Positions 44,455 to 53,945 of a stretch of 64,000 nucleotides of DNA are shown here, piece after piece. The stretch spans positions 1,364,001-1,428,000 of the forward strand of contig NZ_JAMQOP010000001.1 in the NCBI RefSeq assembly GCF_031624495.1, written 5' to 3'. The notes beneath the pieces were generated by a model. It was given only the letters and a program-made list of their open reading frames with translations, had not been told where the DNA came from and did not search any database. The DNA is from Halogeometricum sp. S1BR25-6. GTDB lineage: Archaea > Halobacteriota > Halobacteria > Halobacteriales > Haloferacaceae. A program made the translations under genes and the position numbers. Each line of letters starts with the position of its first letter. Position 1 is the stretch's first letter.

Positions 44455-45378
44455 CTAGAACAGGCCGAAGACGAACCCGAGCCCCATCAGGATGAGAATC
44501 GCGGCCGAGACCGTCGGGAAGTGCTGTGCCAGCGATTCGACGCGGTCCTCGTAGCGGTAGTACCCCGCCACGAGCAGCAGCGTCAGCGAGACGATACCGG
44601 CGAGGACGGCAAGCGCGTACGCGCTCATCAGTTCCAGACAGTAGCTCGACCCCGTACACAGGAGCAGAATCTCGAACTCCTCCTCGTGGGCGAATCCGAG
44701 GACGAACGCGAACCACGCGAGACTCCACAGGGTCGTCCCCGAGGCGTCGCCGTCGAACCCGTGGGAGTGCGAGTGCGAACGTGCGTGGGGGTCCGAGCGA
44801 CCGCCGACGAACGGAACCGCGGACCGCAGACGCGCGAGAAGGCCTTCCGAATCCCGGCCGTGGCCGTCGTCCGTGTCGTGGTCGTGGTGGTCGTGTCCGT
44901 CGTCCGTGTCGTGGTCGTGGTGGTCGTGTCCGTCGTCCGCGTCGTGGTCGTGGTGGTCGTGTCCGTCGTCCGCGTCGTGGTCGTGGCCGTCGTGGTCGTG
45001 GCTGCCGTGACCGTGGCCGTGGCCGTGGTCGTCCTCGCCGTCTCCGTGCCCCCCATGGTCGTGCCCGTGGCCGTGTCCGCCGCCCCGGAGTTCGTTCAGA
45101 CCGAGCAGTATCAACAGAACGCCGGCGACCTGCGATATCCACGGCAGTTGCGTCAGGTCGAAGTAGGATTTCGCCGCGAAGAAGACGAGCACCATGGCGA
45201 TGCTGCTCACGAGGTGGCCGACGCCGAGAATCGTCCCGGCGGCCGCCCCGGAGAGCCACTTGTTCCGCTTCTCCATCGCGTAGGAGGCGGCGACAGGCCA
45301 GCCGTGACCCGGTTCGACGCCGTGGACGATACCGAGTGCGACCGCGCCGCCGAACAGTCCGATTAGGTCACTCGCCAT
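44455..45378 (-). CDS. NicO/RcnA-type nickel (cobalt) transporter with His-rich loop
   Basis: 307 aa, six or so membrane spans. The metal-site helix GIVHGVEPGHGWPVA near the start resembles the H-A-x-E-P-G-H motif of RcnA/NicO, and the second conserved stretch is GFAHEEEFEILLLC. Between spans 3 and 4 lies a cytosolic loop of about 95 residues, almost all His, Asp and Gly, with four 11-residue repeats (DADDGHDHHDH). Divergent nikR sits 119 bases away. Direction (import or efflux) is not decided by sequence; NikR control is the likely regulation. Confidence 0.86.
   Translation of the reverse strand: MASDLIGLFGGAVALGIVHGVEPGHGWPVAASYAMEKRNKWLSGAAAGTILGVGHLVSSIAMVLVFFAAKSYFDLTQLPWISQVAGVLLILLGLNELRGGGHGHGHDHGGHGDGEDDHGHGHGHGSHDHDGHDHDADDGHDHHDHDADDGHDHHDHDTDDGHDHHDHDTDDGHGRDSEGLLARLRSAVPFVGGRSDPHARSHSHSHGFDGDASGTTLWSLAWFAFVLGFAHEEEFEILLLCTGSSYCLELMSAYALAVLAGIVSLTLLLVAGYYRYEDRVESLAQHFPTVSAAILILMGLGFVFGLF
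44863..44994. repeat. Four 33-bp tandem repeats in the His-rich loop
   Basis: The repeat unit begins at 44863, 44896, 44929 and 44962, each 33 bases, the last one drifting. On the coding strand each unit gives 11 residues of the His/Asp loop. The period is a multiple of three so gain or loss of units keeps frame. Confidence 0.85.
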
Positions 45379-45496
45379 ATCCCAAATCCGTCTCTGGCGG
45401 GTATAACGGCTGTTAAGACCGGTTCGGTGGATTCGTAATAATCGTTCGCCGGTCGGGATGCGACGATTCTTACGCCTCCTCCGCGGAGGGAGACGC

Positions 45497-45892
45497 ATGC
45501 GAACGAGTTTGAACGTCCCCGACGACGTCCTCGCGGAGTTCGACGCGGTGTGGGAAGCCGAGGGCCTCGACTCGCGTTCGCGGGCGATACGCGAGGCGAT
45601 GCTGGAGTACGTCGAGTCGCACACGCGACTGGAGGAGGCCGAAGGGGACATCGCGGCCGTCGTCGCCTTCGACTACGAACACGAGTCCGTCATCCGCGAG
45701 TTGCACACCGTCCAGCACGAGTTCGAGGACATCATCGAGGCGACGAGTCACACGCACCACGGTCACTGGTGCTTCGAGGTGGCGTTCTGCGACGGGCCGG
45801 CCGAGGGCGTGCGGCGACTCGTCTACCGCCTGCGCGACTTCGACGCCGTCCGCCGCGTGTCCGTCCTCTCGTTGACTATGTCCGAGGCCTGA
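45497..45892 (+). CDS. nikR: NikR nickel-responsive repressor
   Basis: 131 aa. Ribbon-helix-helix MRTSLNVPDDVLAEFDAVWE then SRAIREAMLEYVE, and the ACT-like nickel domain with THTHHGHWCFEVAFCDG, which holds the His-x-His and Cys ligands of the square-planar nickel site. It represses nickel transport genes when nickel-bound, so the divergent transporter is the obvious target. GGAGGGAG lies before the ATG at 45497. Confidence 0.93.
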   Translation: MRTSLNVPDDVLAEFDAVWEAEGLDSRSRAIREAMLEYVESHTRLEEAEGDIAAVVAFDYEHESVIRELHTVQHEFEDIIEATSHTHHGHWCFEVAFCDGPAEGVRRLVYRLRDFDAVRRVSVLSLTMSEA

Positions 45893-45955
45893 CACTCAGG
45901 AGCGCGAACCGACGGCGGAAGCCTTATCAACTCGGTCGACCACTGTCAACTCGCA

Positions 45956-46150
45956 ATGGCGAAAGGTACGGTTGCGTTCTTTAACGACACCGGCGGTTAC
46001 GGATTTATCGAAAGCGAAGAGTCGGACGAAGACGTCTTCTTCCATATGGAAGACGTCGGCGGCCCGGACCTCGAAGAGGGCCAGGAAGTCGAGTTCGACA
46101 TCGAACAGGCGGACAAGGGTCCCCGAGCGACGAATCTTCAGCGCCTGTAA
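45956..46150 (+). CDS. cspA: Cold-shock domain protein CspA
   Basis: 64 aa, one cold-shock domain. RNP1 GYGFIES and RNP2 DVFFHM are intact. It binds single-stranded nucleic acid. A TATA-like CCTTATCAAC about 28 bases before the ATG suggests a leaderless transcript. Confidence 0.95.
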   Translation: MAKGTVAFFNDTGGYGFIESEESDEDVFFHMEDVGGPDLEEGQEVEFDIEQADKGPRATNLQRL

Positions 46151-46378
46151 GAACGCAACACGGTAGCGGTACTGCGGTCGGCGGTCACGTCGATTCTCAT
46201 CACGATTCTCGGTATTTTAACGCGCCCCGAGCGACGGCGCTCCGCCGGGCCGGCGGACGCTCCCGTTCGCCCGACGGTACGACTGCCGACCGTCCCTCAC
46301 CCCGGTAAGCCGACGGCCGGGATAGATGTCGGTCAATCAGAGAGAACCTACATCCGCGCGCGTTTCCAAGGTCAGGCG

Positions 46379-47434
46379 GTGGACCAGCTAGATAACCTCG
46401 GACGAGCGGGCATCGACGCCCTGCCCGTGGAGGCGGCTATCGTGGACGCCGAGGGGACGATACTGCTGGTGAACGAGCCGTGGCGGGGGTTCGCGGACGA
46501 GAACCGCGGCGAACGCCCCGACTACTGGGTCGGCGAAAACTACTTCGACGTCTGCGAGCGAGCTGGTGGCTCCGTCTGCGACGGCGTCGTGGCGGGACTC
46601 CGGGCGGTGCTGGACGGCTCCCGGGAGCGGTTCCGGTTCGAGTATCCGTGCCACGGCCCGTCGGAACAGCGCTGGTCCGCGCTCGACGCCGTCCGGTTCC
46701 GTCACGGAACGGACCACTACCTGCTCCTCTGTCACTTCGACGTCACCGAGCAGAAGCGGAACGAGTCGCTGGCGGAGGCGCGGTCCGAACAACTGGAGAC
46801 GCTTCTCGGCATCCTGACTCACGACGTGCGGAACCCGCTGAACGTGATCGAGGGGTACGCCGAACTCCTGGCTACCGAGTCCGACGGCGACAGCGCCGAA
46901 CTGGACGCGATTCGACGGGCGGCCGCCCGAATCACCGAGATAACCGAGACGGCCCTGGAGTTCGCGCGAACGGGTGCGACGGCGCGGATAGAACCGCTCA
47001 GCGTCGGCGAGGTGGCCGCCGAGGCGTGGGACAACGTCGCAACCGGGGATGCGACGCTGGAGGCTCGCCCCCTCCCGAGGGTGCACGGCGACAGGCGACT
47101 CCTGTCGCACCTGTTCGAGAACCTGTTTCGGAACGCCGTCGAACACGGGGACGCCGACTGCGCGGTGACCGTCGGTCCGCTTCTCGACGGATTCTACGTG
47201 GAGGACGACGGGTCGGGACTTCCGGGAGAGATCCGCGAGAAAGCGCGCCGAGCCGACTTCTCCACGCAGGGCGCCGGCGGCTTGGGGCTGGCCATCGTTC
47301 AGTCGGTCGCCCGGCTACACGGCGGAACGCTGCGGATCACCGACGCGTGCGGCGGCGGCGCCCGATTCGAGGTCACGGGGTTCGACATCGCTCCCGGAGA
47401 CCCCGCGCCCGACGCCGCCGGCGCCTCCGAGTAG
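46379..47434 (+). CDS. PAS-domain sensor histidine kinase
   Basis: 351 aa, no membrane segment. PAS domain at about 10-125 (EAAIVDAEGTILLVNEPWRG), coiled helix EQKRNESLAEARSEQLETLL, H box GILTHDVRNPLNVIEGYA, N box FENLFRNAVEHGDADC, and G-box regions VEDDGSGLPGEIRE and GGLGLAIVQSVARLHGG. It starts with GTG. Sensor ligand and response regulator are not apparent; orphan cytoplasmic kinase is typical for haloarchaea. Confidence 0.88.
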   Translation: MDQLDNLGRAGIDALPVEAAIVDAEGTILLVNEPWRGFADENRGERPDYWVGENYFDVCERAGGSVCDGVVAGLRAVLDGSRERFRFEYPCHGPSEQRWSALDAVRFRHGTDHYLLLCHFDVTEQKRNESLAEARSEQLETLLGILTHDVRNPLNVIEGYAELLATESDGDSAELDAIRRAAARITEITETALEFARTGATARIEPLSVGEVAAEAWDNVATGDATLEARPLPRVHGDRRLLSHLFENLFRNAVEHGDADCAVTVGPLLDGFYVEDDGSGLPGEIREKARRADFSTQGAGGLGLAIVQSVARLHGGTLRITDACGGGARFEVTGFDIAPGDPAPDAAGASE

Positions 47435-47453
47435 CCGTACCGTACCGGAGTCG

Positions 47454-48251
47454 CTACCGCCGACTGCCGGGTTGGGGGTCGACGTGCGCGGGCGCCATCA
47501 GGTCCTCGACGTCGCTGTCGTCCAACCACTCGACCAGTTTCACCAACTGGTCGGTCGCCGCCTCGAACAGTCGTTTCCCCGCCTCGGGCGTCGCGTCCGT
47601 CTGGTCGCCGAACGCGCCGTTCTCCGAGTTCTCGACGGCGTCGAAAAAGGTGCGCGCGCCGTGCGTCATGTAGTTCGGCGAGTCGTCGAGGTCGACGAGG
47701 CCGCCGTCGCGGGCGTCTTCGAGGCGGTCCTCGCGGACGAGTTCGCCCGCGACGTGCATGATCATCGCCGTCTCCTTCGGGCCGGCGTGGGGGCCGTTGC
47801 GCTCGAACACCTCGTCGACGAGGTCCGGGATGGACTCGTCCCACATCCACTCGATGGCGTACATCGTCCCGTCGTCGCGGAGGCGGCGGCCCACCTCGCG
47901 GAGGTGCTGGACGTTGCCGCCGTGGGCGTTCACGTAGACGACGCGGTCGATTCCGTGGTACGCGAGGTTGCGCGTCATCGACTCCACGTAGTCGCGGAAC
48001 TGCGGCGGGTCGACCCACATCGTCCCGTGGAACTGCCGGTGGTGGGGGCTGACGCCGACGTTCACCGTCGGCGCGCAGAGCACCTCCGTCCGGTCTGCCG
48101 CCGCCCGCGCGAGCGACTCGGCGATGAGGTGGTCGGTCGCGAGGGGGAGATGCGGGCCGTGCTGTTCGGTCGAACCGAGCGGAATCAACGCGACGGACTC
48201 CTCGGCGACGTAGTCCCCGAGTTCGGGCCACGTCTGGTCTGCGACGTACAT
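47454..48251 (-). CDS. Creatininase-family amidohydrolase
   Basis: 265 aa. The metal-binding motif GSTEQHGPHLPLATD (Glu, His, Asp) near residue 26 and YVNAHGGNVQHL near residue 105 are both clear, as are HAGPKETAMIMH and the C-terminal helix. In archaea the family includes ArfB, which deformylates a riboflavin/F420 precursor; other members act on creatinine or cyclic amides. No neighbours decide. Confidence 0.82.
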   Translation of the reverse strand: MYVADQTWPELGDYVAEESVALIPLGSTEQHGPHLPLATDHLIAESLARAAADRTEVLCAPTVNVGVSPHHRQFHGTMWVDPPQFRDYVESMTRNLAYHGIDRVVYVNAHGGNVQHLREVGRRLRDDGTMYAIEWMWDESIPDLVDEVFERNGPHAGPKETAMIMHVAGELVREDRLEDARDGGLVDLDDSPNYMTHGARTFFDAVENSENGAFGDQTDATPEAGKRLFEAATDQLVKLVEWLDDSDVEDLMAPAHVDPQPGSRR

Positions 48252-48330
48252 CTACTCGGAGAGACTGCGAGAAGGGAGAAGAAAGTACGTGAGCCGGCGC
48301 GGTTGTCGGGGTTCCGATAGCCGACACCGG

Positions 48331-50010
48331 CTACCGTCCGAACGTCTCCTCCTCCATCCGCCGCAGTTCGATGCGGCGGATCTTCCCCGAGGACGTCTTC
48401 GGCAGTTCGTCGACGAACTCCACCCTCCGGGGATACTTGTACGGCGCCGTCTCCCGCTTCATGAACTCCTGTATTTCCTCGACAAGTTCCTCGGACCCCT
48501 CGTAGCCCTCGCCGAGGACGACGTACGCCTTCACCACGTCGCCGCGTTCCTCGTGCGGGGAGGCGACGGCGGCCGCCTCCGCGACAGCGGCGTGGGAGAC
48601 GAGGGCGTCCTCCACCTCGAACGGGCCGATACGGTACCCCGCCGAGATGATGATGTCGTCGGCGCGGCCCTCGAAGAAGAAGAAGCCGTCCTCGTCGCGC
48701 GAGGCCAAATCGCCCGTGCGGTAGTACTCCCCGGAGAACGTCTTTCTGTCGAGGTCGTCGCGCTCGTAGTAGCCGTCGAAGATGCCCGGACAGCCGACGG
48801 GGACGGCTATCTCGCCGATTTCGCCCGGTCCGAGTTCCTCTTCGTCGTCGCCGATTATCGTCGTCCCGAGGCCGGGCGTCGGCCGGCCCATGCTCCCCGG
48901 TTTGACCTCGACGCCGGGGTAGTTCGTCACGAGCGCCACCGTCTCCGTCTGGCCGTAGCCGTCGCGCGGCGTAACGCCGAACGCCGACTCCAAGGCGTCG
49001 ATGGGTTCGCGGTTCAGCGGTTCGCCCGCCGAGAGCGCCGCCCGCAGGTCGATGTCGTACCCCGAGAGGTCGACCTGCGAGAACATTCGGTACTGCGTCG
49101 GCACGGCGCACAGGCGCGTGACGCCCTCGTCGGCCATCACCGAGAGGAACGCCTCGGGGTCGAAATCGCCGTCGTACAGCAACTGCGTCGCGCCCGTCGT
49201 GAGGCCGACGCCGACCGGACTCCAGAACCACTTGGCCCACCCGGTGCCCGTCGTCGCCCACAGCAGTTCCTCCTCTAAGTCCGCCGGTTCCTCGGTTTCG
49301 CCGGGCGGCACGACGCCGTCGGCGGTGACCCCCCACCAGTACGGCGCGTTCACCAGTTCGAAACAGCGCATCCATCGGTGGCGGTGCATCACGGGCTTGG
49401 GTTGCCCCGTGGTTCCCGACGTGTAGTTGATGGACATCGGGTCCGAGGCGCCGAGTTCCGGGCCGTCGTGCGCCGTCTTCCGCCCCTCGACCAGCGAAGC
49501 GAACGTCTCCCAGCCCTCGCCGTCGCCGTCGCTGCTCTCCCCTTCGTTTCCGTCGCCGAGGACGACGAACTGTTCGAGCGGCGTCTCCCCCCGCACCGCG
49601 TCCACCATCCCCGTGAGCGACTCGTGGGCGACGACGGTCGACGCCTCGCAGTCGTTCGCGCGGTAGGCGATGTCCTTCGGCTTCAGCATCGACGAACAGG
49701 GAACCAAGAGCCCCCCGCGCTTCAACGCGCCCAGTTGTACCGCGAACACGTCGGGGTGCCGCGGAACGAGATGCATCACCCGGTCGCCCTTTTCGACGCC
49801 CATCTCGGCCAAGGCGTTCGAAAATCTGTTCGCGTCGTCCCGCAGGTCGGCGTACGTCCGTTCCTCGCGTCGGCCGTCGGCGTCCCGGAAGCGGAGGGCC
49901 ACCCGGTCGCCGAACGACGCCGCGTGCGACTCGATAACTCCGGGGAGGCTGTATCCCTCCGGTACGTCCCACTCGAACTCGCCGACGGCGTCGTCGTATG
50001 ACAGTGCCAT
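48331..50010 (-). CDS. Acyl-CoA synthetase, AMP-binding (ACSM-like)
   Basis: 559 aa ANL-superfamily. Motifs: INYTSGTTGQPKPVMHRH (A3), GYGQTETVALV (A5), YYRTGDLASRDEDGFFFFEG (A7) and the catalytic Lys in LPKTSSGKIRR (A10). It forms acyl-CoA from acid, ATP and CoA through an acyl-AMP; chain length is probably short-medium. A TATA-like AATAATTATT lies about 30 bases before the ATG, indicating a leaderless mRNA. Confidence 0.9.
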   Translation of the reverse strand: MALSYDDAVGEFEWDVPEGYSLPGVIESHAASFGDRVALRFRDADGRREERTYADLRDDANRFSNALAEMGVEKGDRVMHLVPRHPDVFAVQLGALKRGGLLVPCSSMLKPKDIAYRANDCEASTVVAHESLTGMVDAVRGETPLEQFVVLGDGNEGESSDGDGEGWETFASLVEGRKTAHDGPELGASDPMSINYTSGTTGQPKPVMHRHRWMRCFELVNAPYWWGVTADGVVPPGETEEPADLEEELLWATTGTGWAKWFWSPVGVGLTTGATQLLYDGDFDPEAFLSVMADEGVTRLCAVPTQYRMFSQVDLSGYDIDLRAALSAGEPLNREPIDALESAFGVTPRDGYGQTETVALVTNYPGVEVKPGSMGRPTPGLGTTIIGDDEEELGPGEIGEIAVPVGCPGIFDGYYERDDLDRKTFSGEYYRTGDLASRDEDGFFFFEGRADDIIISAGYRIGPFEVEDALVSHAAVAEAAAVASPHEERGDVVKAYVVLGEGYEGSEELVEEIQEFMKRETAPYKYPRRVEFVDELPKTSSGKIRRIELRRMEEETFGR

Positions 50011-50348
50011 GGCTTCCCATCGGAAACATAGTGAATAATTATTTGGGTCGGCCGCCGCGCGCCGTCGGGAAGGCGAGCCGTCTCCGAAGGCGGCGCGTAG
50101 CTATCTGGTCGGTGGCCGCACGGTGTTCCGACGGCGTCCGGTCGCGTCCGCACCGTCAGCGCATCTCGGAACTCCCGCGACACCTCACTCGACCGATAGT
50201 TATGGACGTTTGCCACCGTTTCCGACGTTTTCGAGCGGATTCGGACGGGTTCCTGAGTTCCAGCGAGGCGATGATGTCAGAGATAATTAATTTGAGTCGG
50301 CCGACCTTCGGTCATCGCCGAGACGACCCGGCGGTCGACGAGGAGCGC
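50011..50348. other. Intergenic region upstream of the acyl-CoA synthetase
   Basis: 338 bases without a gene. AT-rich tracts at 50030-50045 (promoter of the synthetase on the minus strand) and 50278-50298. No strong hairpin or repeat seen. Confidence 0.5.
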
Positions 50349-51455
50349 TCAGGCCACCGGAGCCTCGTCGCCGCCGACGGCGCCGGCCGAGTCGCCGCCC
50401 GTCTCGCCGCCCTCGCCGCGGAGCGCCAGCGCGAACGCCCCGAGGCCGACGAGGAGGACGAGGAACTGGAGCACGCCGCCCGCGAAGGGAACGAACCCGA
50501 CGAGGGCCACGAGCAGCAGTCCGACCGCGAGGGCGGCCCAGCGGCTCTCGTACTCGGTGAGCGACAGCAGCCACGTCCCGAGGACGAGGGCGCCGTACAC
50601 CGAGGTCACCCACAGCACGAGGGCGAACAGGACGAACCCCGCTATCGACAGTGGGATGCCGACGACGGTGAGGAGCGTCAGCACTAGCGCCACGGGGACA
50701 CCGACCAGGGCGAGGAGACCGACGCCGCCGCTCCTGACCGTCCGCTCCGTCCCGACGTTCGTCACGCGCGCGGCGAACCGGGGCGCGACGAGGAGGAGGA
50801 CGGCGCCGAGGACGAGGTTGACGAGCAACCAGTAGGCGGCGACGACGCTCTCGGGGAGGACGAACCCGTCGGGGTCACCGACGACGGGCGTCGTCGTCAC
50901 GAGGTTCTCGTCGCGGGTGACGGTCCCGGCGACGGACGCGCCGTCGGCGACGCCGAACGTCTCGGCGTCGTAGGTGACGCTCCCGCCGACGACGGCGGTG
51001 CTCCCGACGAGGAAGCTGTCGGCGCCGACGGTTACGTCGCCGTCGACGGTCCCGGCGAGTCGGACGTCGCCCGCGCCGGCTTCGAGGTTCCCGCCGATGA
51101 CGGCGGTACTCCCGACCAGAAGCGTTCCGCTCGCCGTCCGTACATCGCCGTCGACGGTTCCGTCTATCGTGACGGACCCGGCGGCGACGCCGACATCGCC
51201 GGTGACGCGGCCCGTCTCGGTGACGACGACGTTGCCGGCGAGAGCTTGTACGTCGCCGTCGACGGTGCCGGCGACGACGACGGTGCCCGCCGCGGCTTCG
51301 AGCGTTCCGCTGTACGTCTCGCCCTCGGCGACGGTGACGGCCGGGCCGAAGGGGGCTTGCTGCGCCTGCGCGCTCGCGACGCCGACGGCGCTTCCCGTGA
51401 AGACGAGCAGCGCGACGACGACGGCGAGCAACCTGGATACCGACGAACTGGACAT
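50349..51455 (-). CDS. Bactofilin-like secreted beta-helix with C-terminal membrane domain
   Basis: 368 aa. A Sec-type signal (LLAVVVALLVFTGSAVGVAS, about 8-27) precedes some 145 residues of bactofilin-like beta-helix turns built on repeats such as GTVDGDVQALAGNVVVTETG, GDVGVAAGSVTIDGTVDGDV and VGADSFLVGSTAVVGGSVT. Then come four to five membrane helices (YWLLVNLVLGAVLLLVAPRF onward) and an acidic tail. Polymer-forming bactofilins usually are cytosolic; with this signal the helix should face outside. Haloarchaeal halofilins are bactofilin relatives, but equivalence is not shown. Confidence 0.78.
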   Translation of the reverse strand: MSSSSVSRLLAVVVALLVFTGSAVGVASAQAQQAPFGPAVTVAEGETYSGTLEAAAGTVVVAGTVDGDVQALAGNVVVTETGRVTGDVGVAAGSVTIDGTVDGDVRTASGTLLVGSTAVIGGNLEAGAGDVRLAGTVDGDVTVGADSFLVGSTAVVGGSVTYDAETFGVADGASVAGTVTRDENLVTTTPVVGDPDGFVLPESVVAAYWLLVNLVLGAVLLLVAPRFAARVTNVGTERTVRSGGVGLLALVGVPVALVLTLLTVVGIPLSIAGFVLFALVLWVTSVYGALVLGTWLLSLTEYESRWAALAVGLLLVALVGFVPFAGGVLQFLVLLVGLGAFALALRGEGGETGGDSAGAVGGDEAPVA

Positions 51456-51694
51456 TAATGGCTCCCGAGCGAACGCTCTCGCAGACCGGTTCACACGGAG
51501 TCTCGGCCCCACCGGGCCGGTTCGCTCTCGGTTGGTAGTACGGTGCATCCGACCATAAAGCAGGCGTGAGCACTTGTGGCGTGAGAACCGTGGATGGATT
51601 CGTACTCGCGGACCGCGAACGTCTGAGAAAGAATCCGGCCGTCCCCACCGCCTCGCGTGGCTTTTTCCGCGCTGCGGTCGTGCGGGCAGATAGC

Positions 51695-52672
51695 ATGGAG
51701 TACACGACACTCGGCGACACCGGGATGGAAGTGTCCAAAATCTGTCTCGGCTGCATGAGCTTCGGGACGAGCGACTGGCGCGAGTGGGTGTTGGACGAGG
51801 AGGAGGGCAAGGAGTTGGTCGACCGGGCCATCGAACTCGGTATCAACTTCTTCGACACCGCGAACGTCTACTCGAAGGGGGAAAGCGAGAGAATCCTCGG
51901 CGAGGCGCTGGACGAGTACGACCGGGACGAACAGGTGGTCGCGACGAAGGTGTACGGACAGATGGACGACGAGGACCCCAACTCGGGCGGCCTCTCGCGG
52001 AAGACCATCGAACAGGAGTTGGACAACTCCTTGGAGAGGCTCGGGATGGACACCGTCGACCTCTACCAGATTCACCGCTGGGACTACGACACCCCCATCG
52101 AAGGAACGCTCCGTGCCCTCGACGACGCCGTCCGTCGGGGGAAGGCGCGCTACATCGGCGCCTCCTCGATGTGGGCCCACCAGTTCGCGGACGCGCTTCA
52201 CACCTCGGAGTCGCTCGGCTTGGAGCGCTTCGCGACGATGCAGAACCACTACAACTTGCAGTACCGGGAGGAAGAGCGAGAGATGCTTCCCCTCTGTCAG
52301 AAGGAGGGCGTCGGCGTCATCCCGTGGAGTCCGCTGGCGCGCGGCGTCGCCGCCCGTCCGCACGAGGAGGCGCGGTCGACCGCCCGCGGCGAAACCGACG
52401 ACTACGCGCGCGAGCATCCGTACCTCGAAGGCGGCGGCGAGGCGGTGAACGAGCGCATCCAAGAACTCGCCGAGGAGAAGGGCGTGAAGATGGCGCAGAT
52501 AGCGATGGCGTGGCAGTTCGAGAAGGACTGGGTCGACGCGCCCATCGTCGGGACGACGAGCGTCGAACACCTCGAAGACGCCGTCGAGGCCCTCGACATC
52601 GACCTCTCCGACTCCGACGTGGAGTACCTCGAAGAGCCGTACGAACCGGTCCGCGTCAGCGGCCACGAGTGA
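51695..52672 (+). CDS. Aldo/keto reductase (YghZ/Kv-beta-like)
   Basis: 325 aa AKR. MEYTTLGDTGMEVSKICLGC opens it, then Asp-Tyr in NFFDTANVYSKGESERILGE, Lys in QVVATKVYGQ, His in DLYQIHRWDYDTP and the NADP end PIVGTTSVEHLEDAVEAL. It is a different subfamily from the tandem pair at 38694-40293. Substrate unknown. Confidence 0.9.
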   Translation: MEYTTLGDTGMEVSKICLGCMSFGTSDWREWVLDEEEGKELVDRAIELGINFFDTANVYSKGESERILGEALDEYDRDEQVVATKVYGQMDDEDPNSGGLSRKTIEQELDNSLERLGMDTVDLYQIHRWDYDTPIEGTLRALDDAVRRGKARYIGASSMWAHQFADALHTSESLGLERFATMQNHYNLQYREEEREMLPLCQKEGVGVIPWSPLARGVAARPHEEARSTARGETDDYAREHPYLEGGGEAVNERIQELAEEKGVKMAQIAMAWQFEKDWVDAPIVGTTSVEHLEDAVEALDIDLSDSDVEYLEEPYEPVRVSGHE

Positions 52673-52693
52673 GGTCCCGCGGAGCGGTCCTCC

Positions 52694-53896
52694 TCAGTCG
52701 CCCGCCGACTCGACGAACCCCGACCCGAACCCGCCCGAGGAGAGCCGTTTGACCGCCCGCCCGGCGACGAGGGCGATAGCGACTTCCGAGAGGCCGACGA
52801 CGGCGAACGCGGCGAGGTAGCCCGCGGCCGAACTGGCGACGCCGCCGACGAGAAAGCCCGCGAGGAAGCCCAGGCTTCCGAAGACGTTGAACCCGCCCAG
52901 CGCCGCCCCGCGCTCCTCGGGCGCGGCCACGTCCGTCACGAGCGCCATCGTCGCCGGCGAGACGAGGGCGCCGAAGACGCCGACGAGCACCATCAGACCG
53001 ACGGCGGCGGCGAGCGACGGCGCGAGGCCGACGGCGACGATGGAGAGGCCAAAGCAGACGGACCCGGCCACGACGGGGACGAACCGGCCCACCCGGTCGG
53101 AGAGCATGCCGAAGGGATACTGCAGGAGGGCGAACGGGAAGAAGAAGGCGAACAGCGCCATCCCCGCGAGCGAGGCGTCGAGGCCGAACGTCTCGCGGAA
53201 GTAGGCGACGCCGACCAGCGCGAAGAACCCAGCCGTCATGCGGTCGATGAAGCCGAACGCGTACGGGACGGCGAGTTGGGGGCGCGCGCGGAGACGACCG
53301 AAGGCGGCGCCGAGGCGGACGCGGACGCCCTCCGGCGTCCGGTCGGGCACCGTGGCGGCGAGGAGGGCGGCGACGGTCAGGAGGGCCGCCGCGCCGTACA
53401 GCGGGTACAGCGGGTCGGCGTCGGTGAGGAAGCCGCCGGCGACGGACCCAAGCGCCGCGCCGAAGCCGATTGCGATGCCGGCCGCGCCCATGTTCTGGCC
53501 GTTGTCCGAGGAGAGGTCCGCCAGCGCCGTCATCGACAGCGAGAACGCACCGATGGTGGCCGCGCCGCCGACGAGGCGGACGGCGAGGACGGCGGCGAAC
53601 GGGAGGCCGAGCGACGGGACGGCCGCGAGGACGAGGTAGCCGAGGGCGCCGCCGAGGGCGCCCGCGACGATGAGGGGACGGCGGCGGCCGAGCGAGTCGC
53701 TCACCGCGCCCCAGACGCCGGCGAACGTGACGAACGCGGCGTACTCGGCGACGAGAAACAGCGTCCGCGTTGCGGTGGTGCTCTCGACGCCGAACGCCGT
53801 CACGAGGTCCGAGAGACCGGGGTAGAGGAGCACCTGAGACACCAGTACCGTCCAGACCGCGAGCGCGAGTCGCCTGCGCTCGGTCTGTCTGTCCAT
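52694..53896 (-). CDS. MFS transporter (multidrug-type)
   Basis: 400 aa, 12 membrane segments. GVWGAVSDSLGRRRPLIVAG is the MFS loop 2-3 motif A, and YPFGMLSDRVGRFVPVVAGS the matching motif in the second half. Drug/H+ antiporter type is likely. It converges on the AKR gene with 21 bases between. Confidence 0.88.
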   Translation of the reverse strand: MDRQTERRRLALAVWTVLVSQVLLYPGLSDLVTAFGVESTTATRTLFLVAEYAAFVTFAGVWGAVSDSLGRRRPLIVAGALGGALGYLVLAAVPSLGLPFAAVLAVRLVGGAATIGAFSLSMTALADLSSDNGQNMGAAGIAIGFGAALGSVAGGFLTDADPLYPLYGAAALLTVAALLAATVPDRTPEGVRVRLGAAFGRLRARPQLAVPYAFGFIDRMTAGFFALVGVAYFRETFGLDASLAGMALFAFFFPFALLQYPFGMLSDRVGRFVPVVAGSVCFGLSIVAVGLAPSLAAAVGLMVLVGVFGALVSPATMALVTDVAAPEERGAALGGFNVFGSLGFLAGFLVGGVASSAAGYLAAFAVVGLSEVAIALVAGRAVKRLSSGGFGSGFVESAGD

Positions 53897-53945
53897 ACCG
53901 TCGACTCGGCGCGGCGGGGGAAAATCGCGTCGTTCCGGCCGACCC

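Noticed and set aside
44863-44994. Tandem repeats considered as CRISPR-like
   Set aside because: No unique spacers; 33-bp period is in-frame with a His-rich coding loop, and no cas genes occur.
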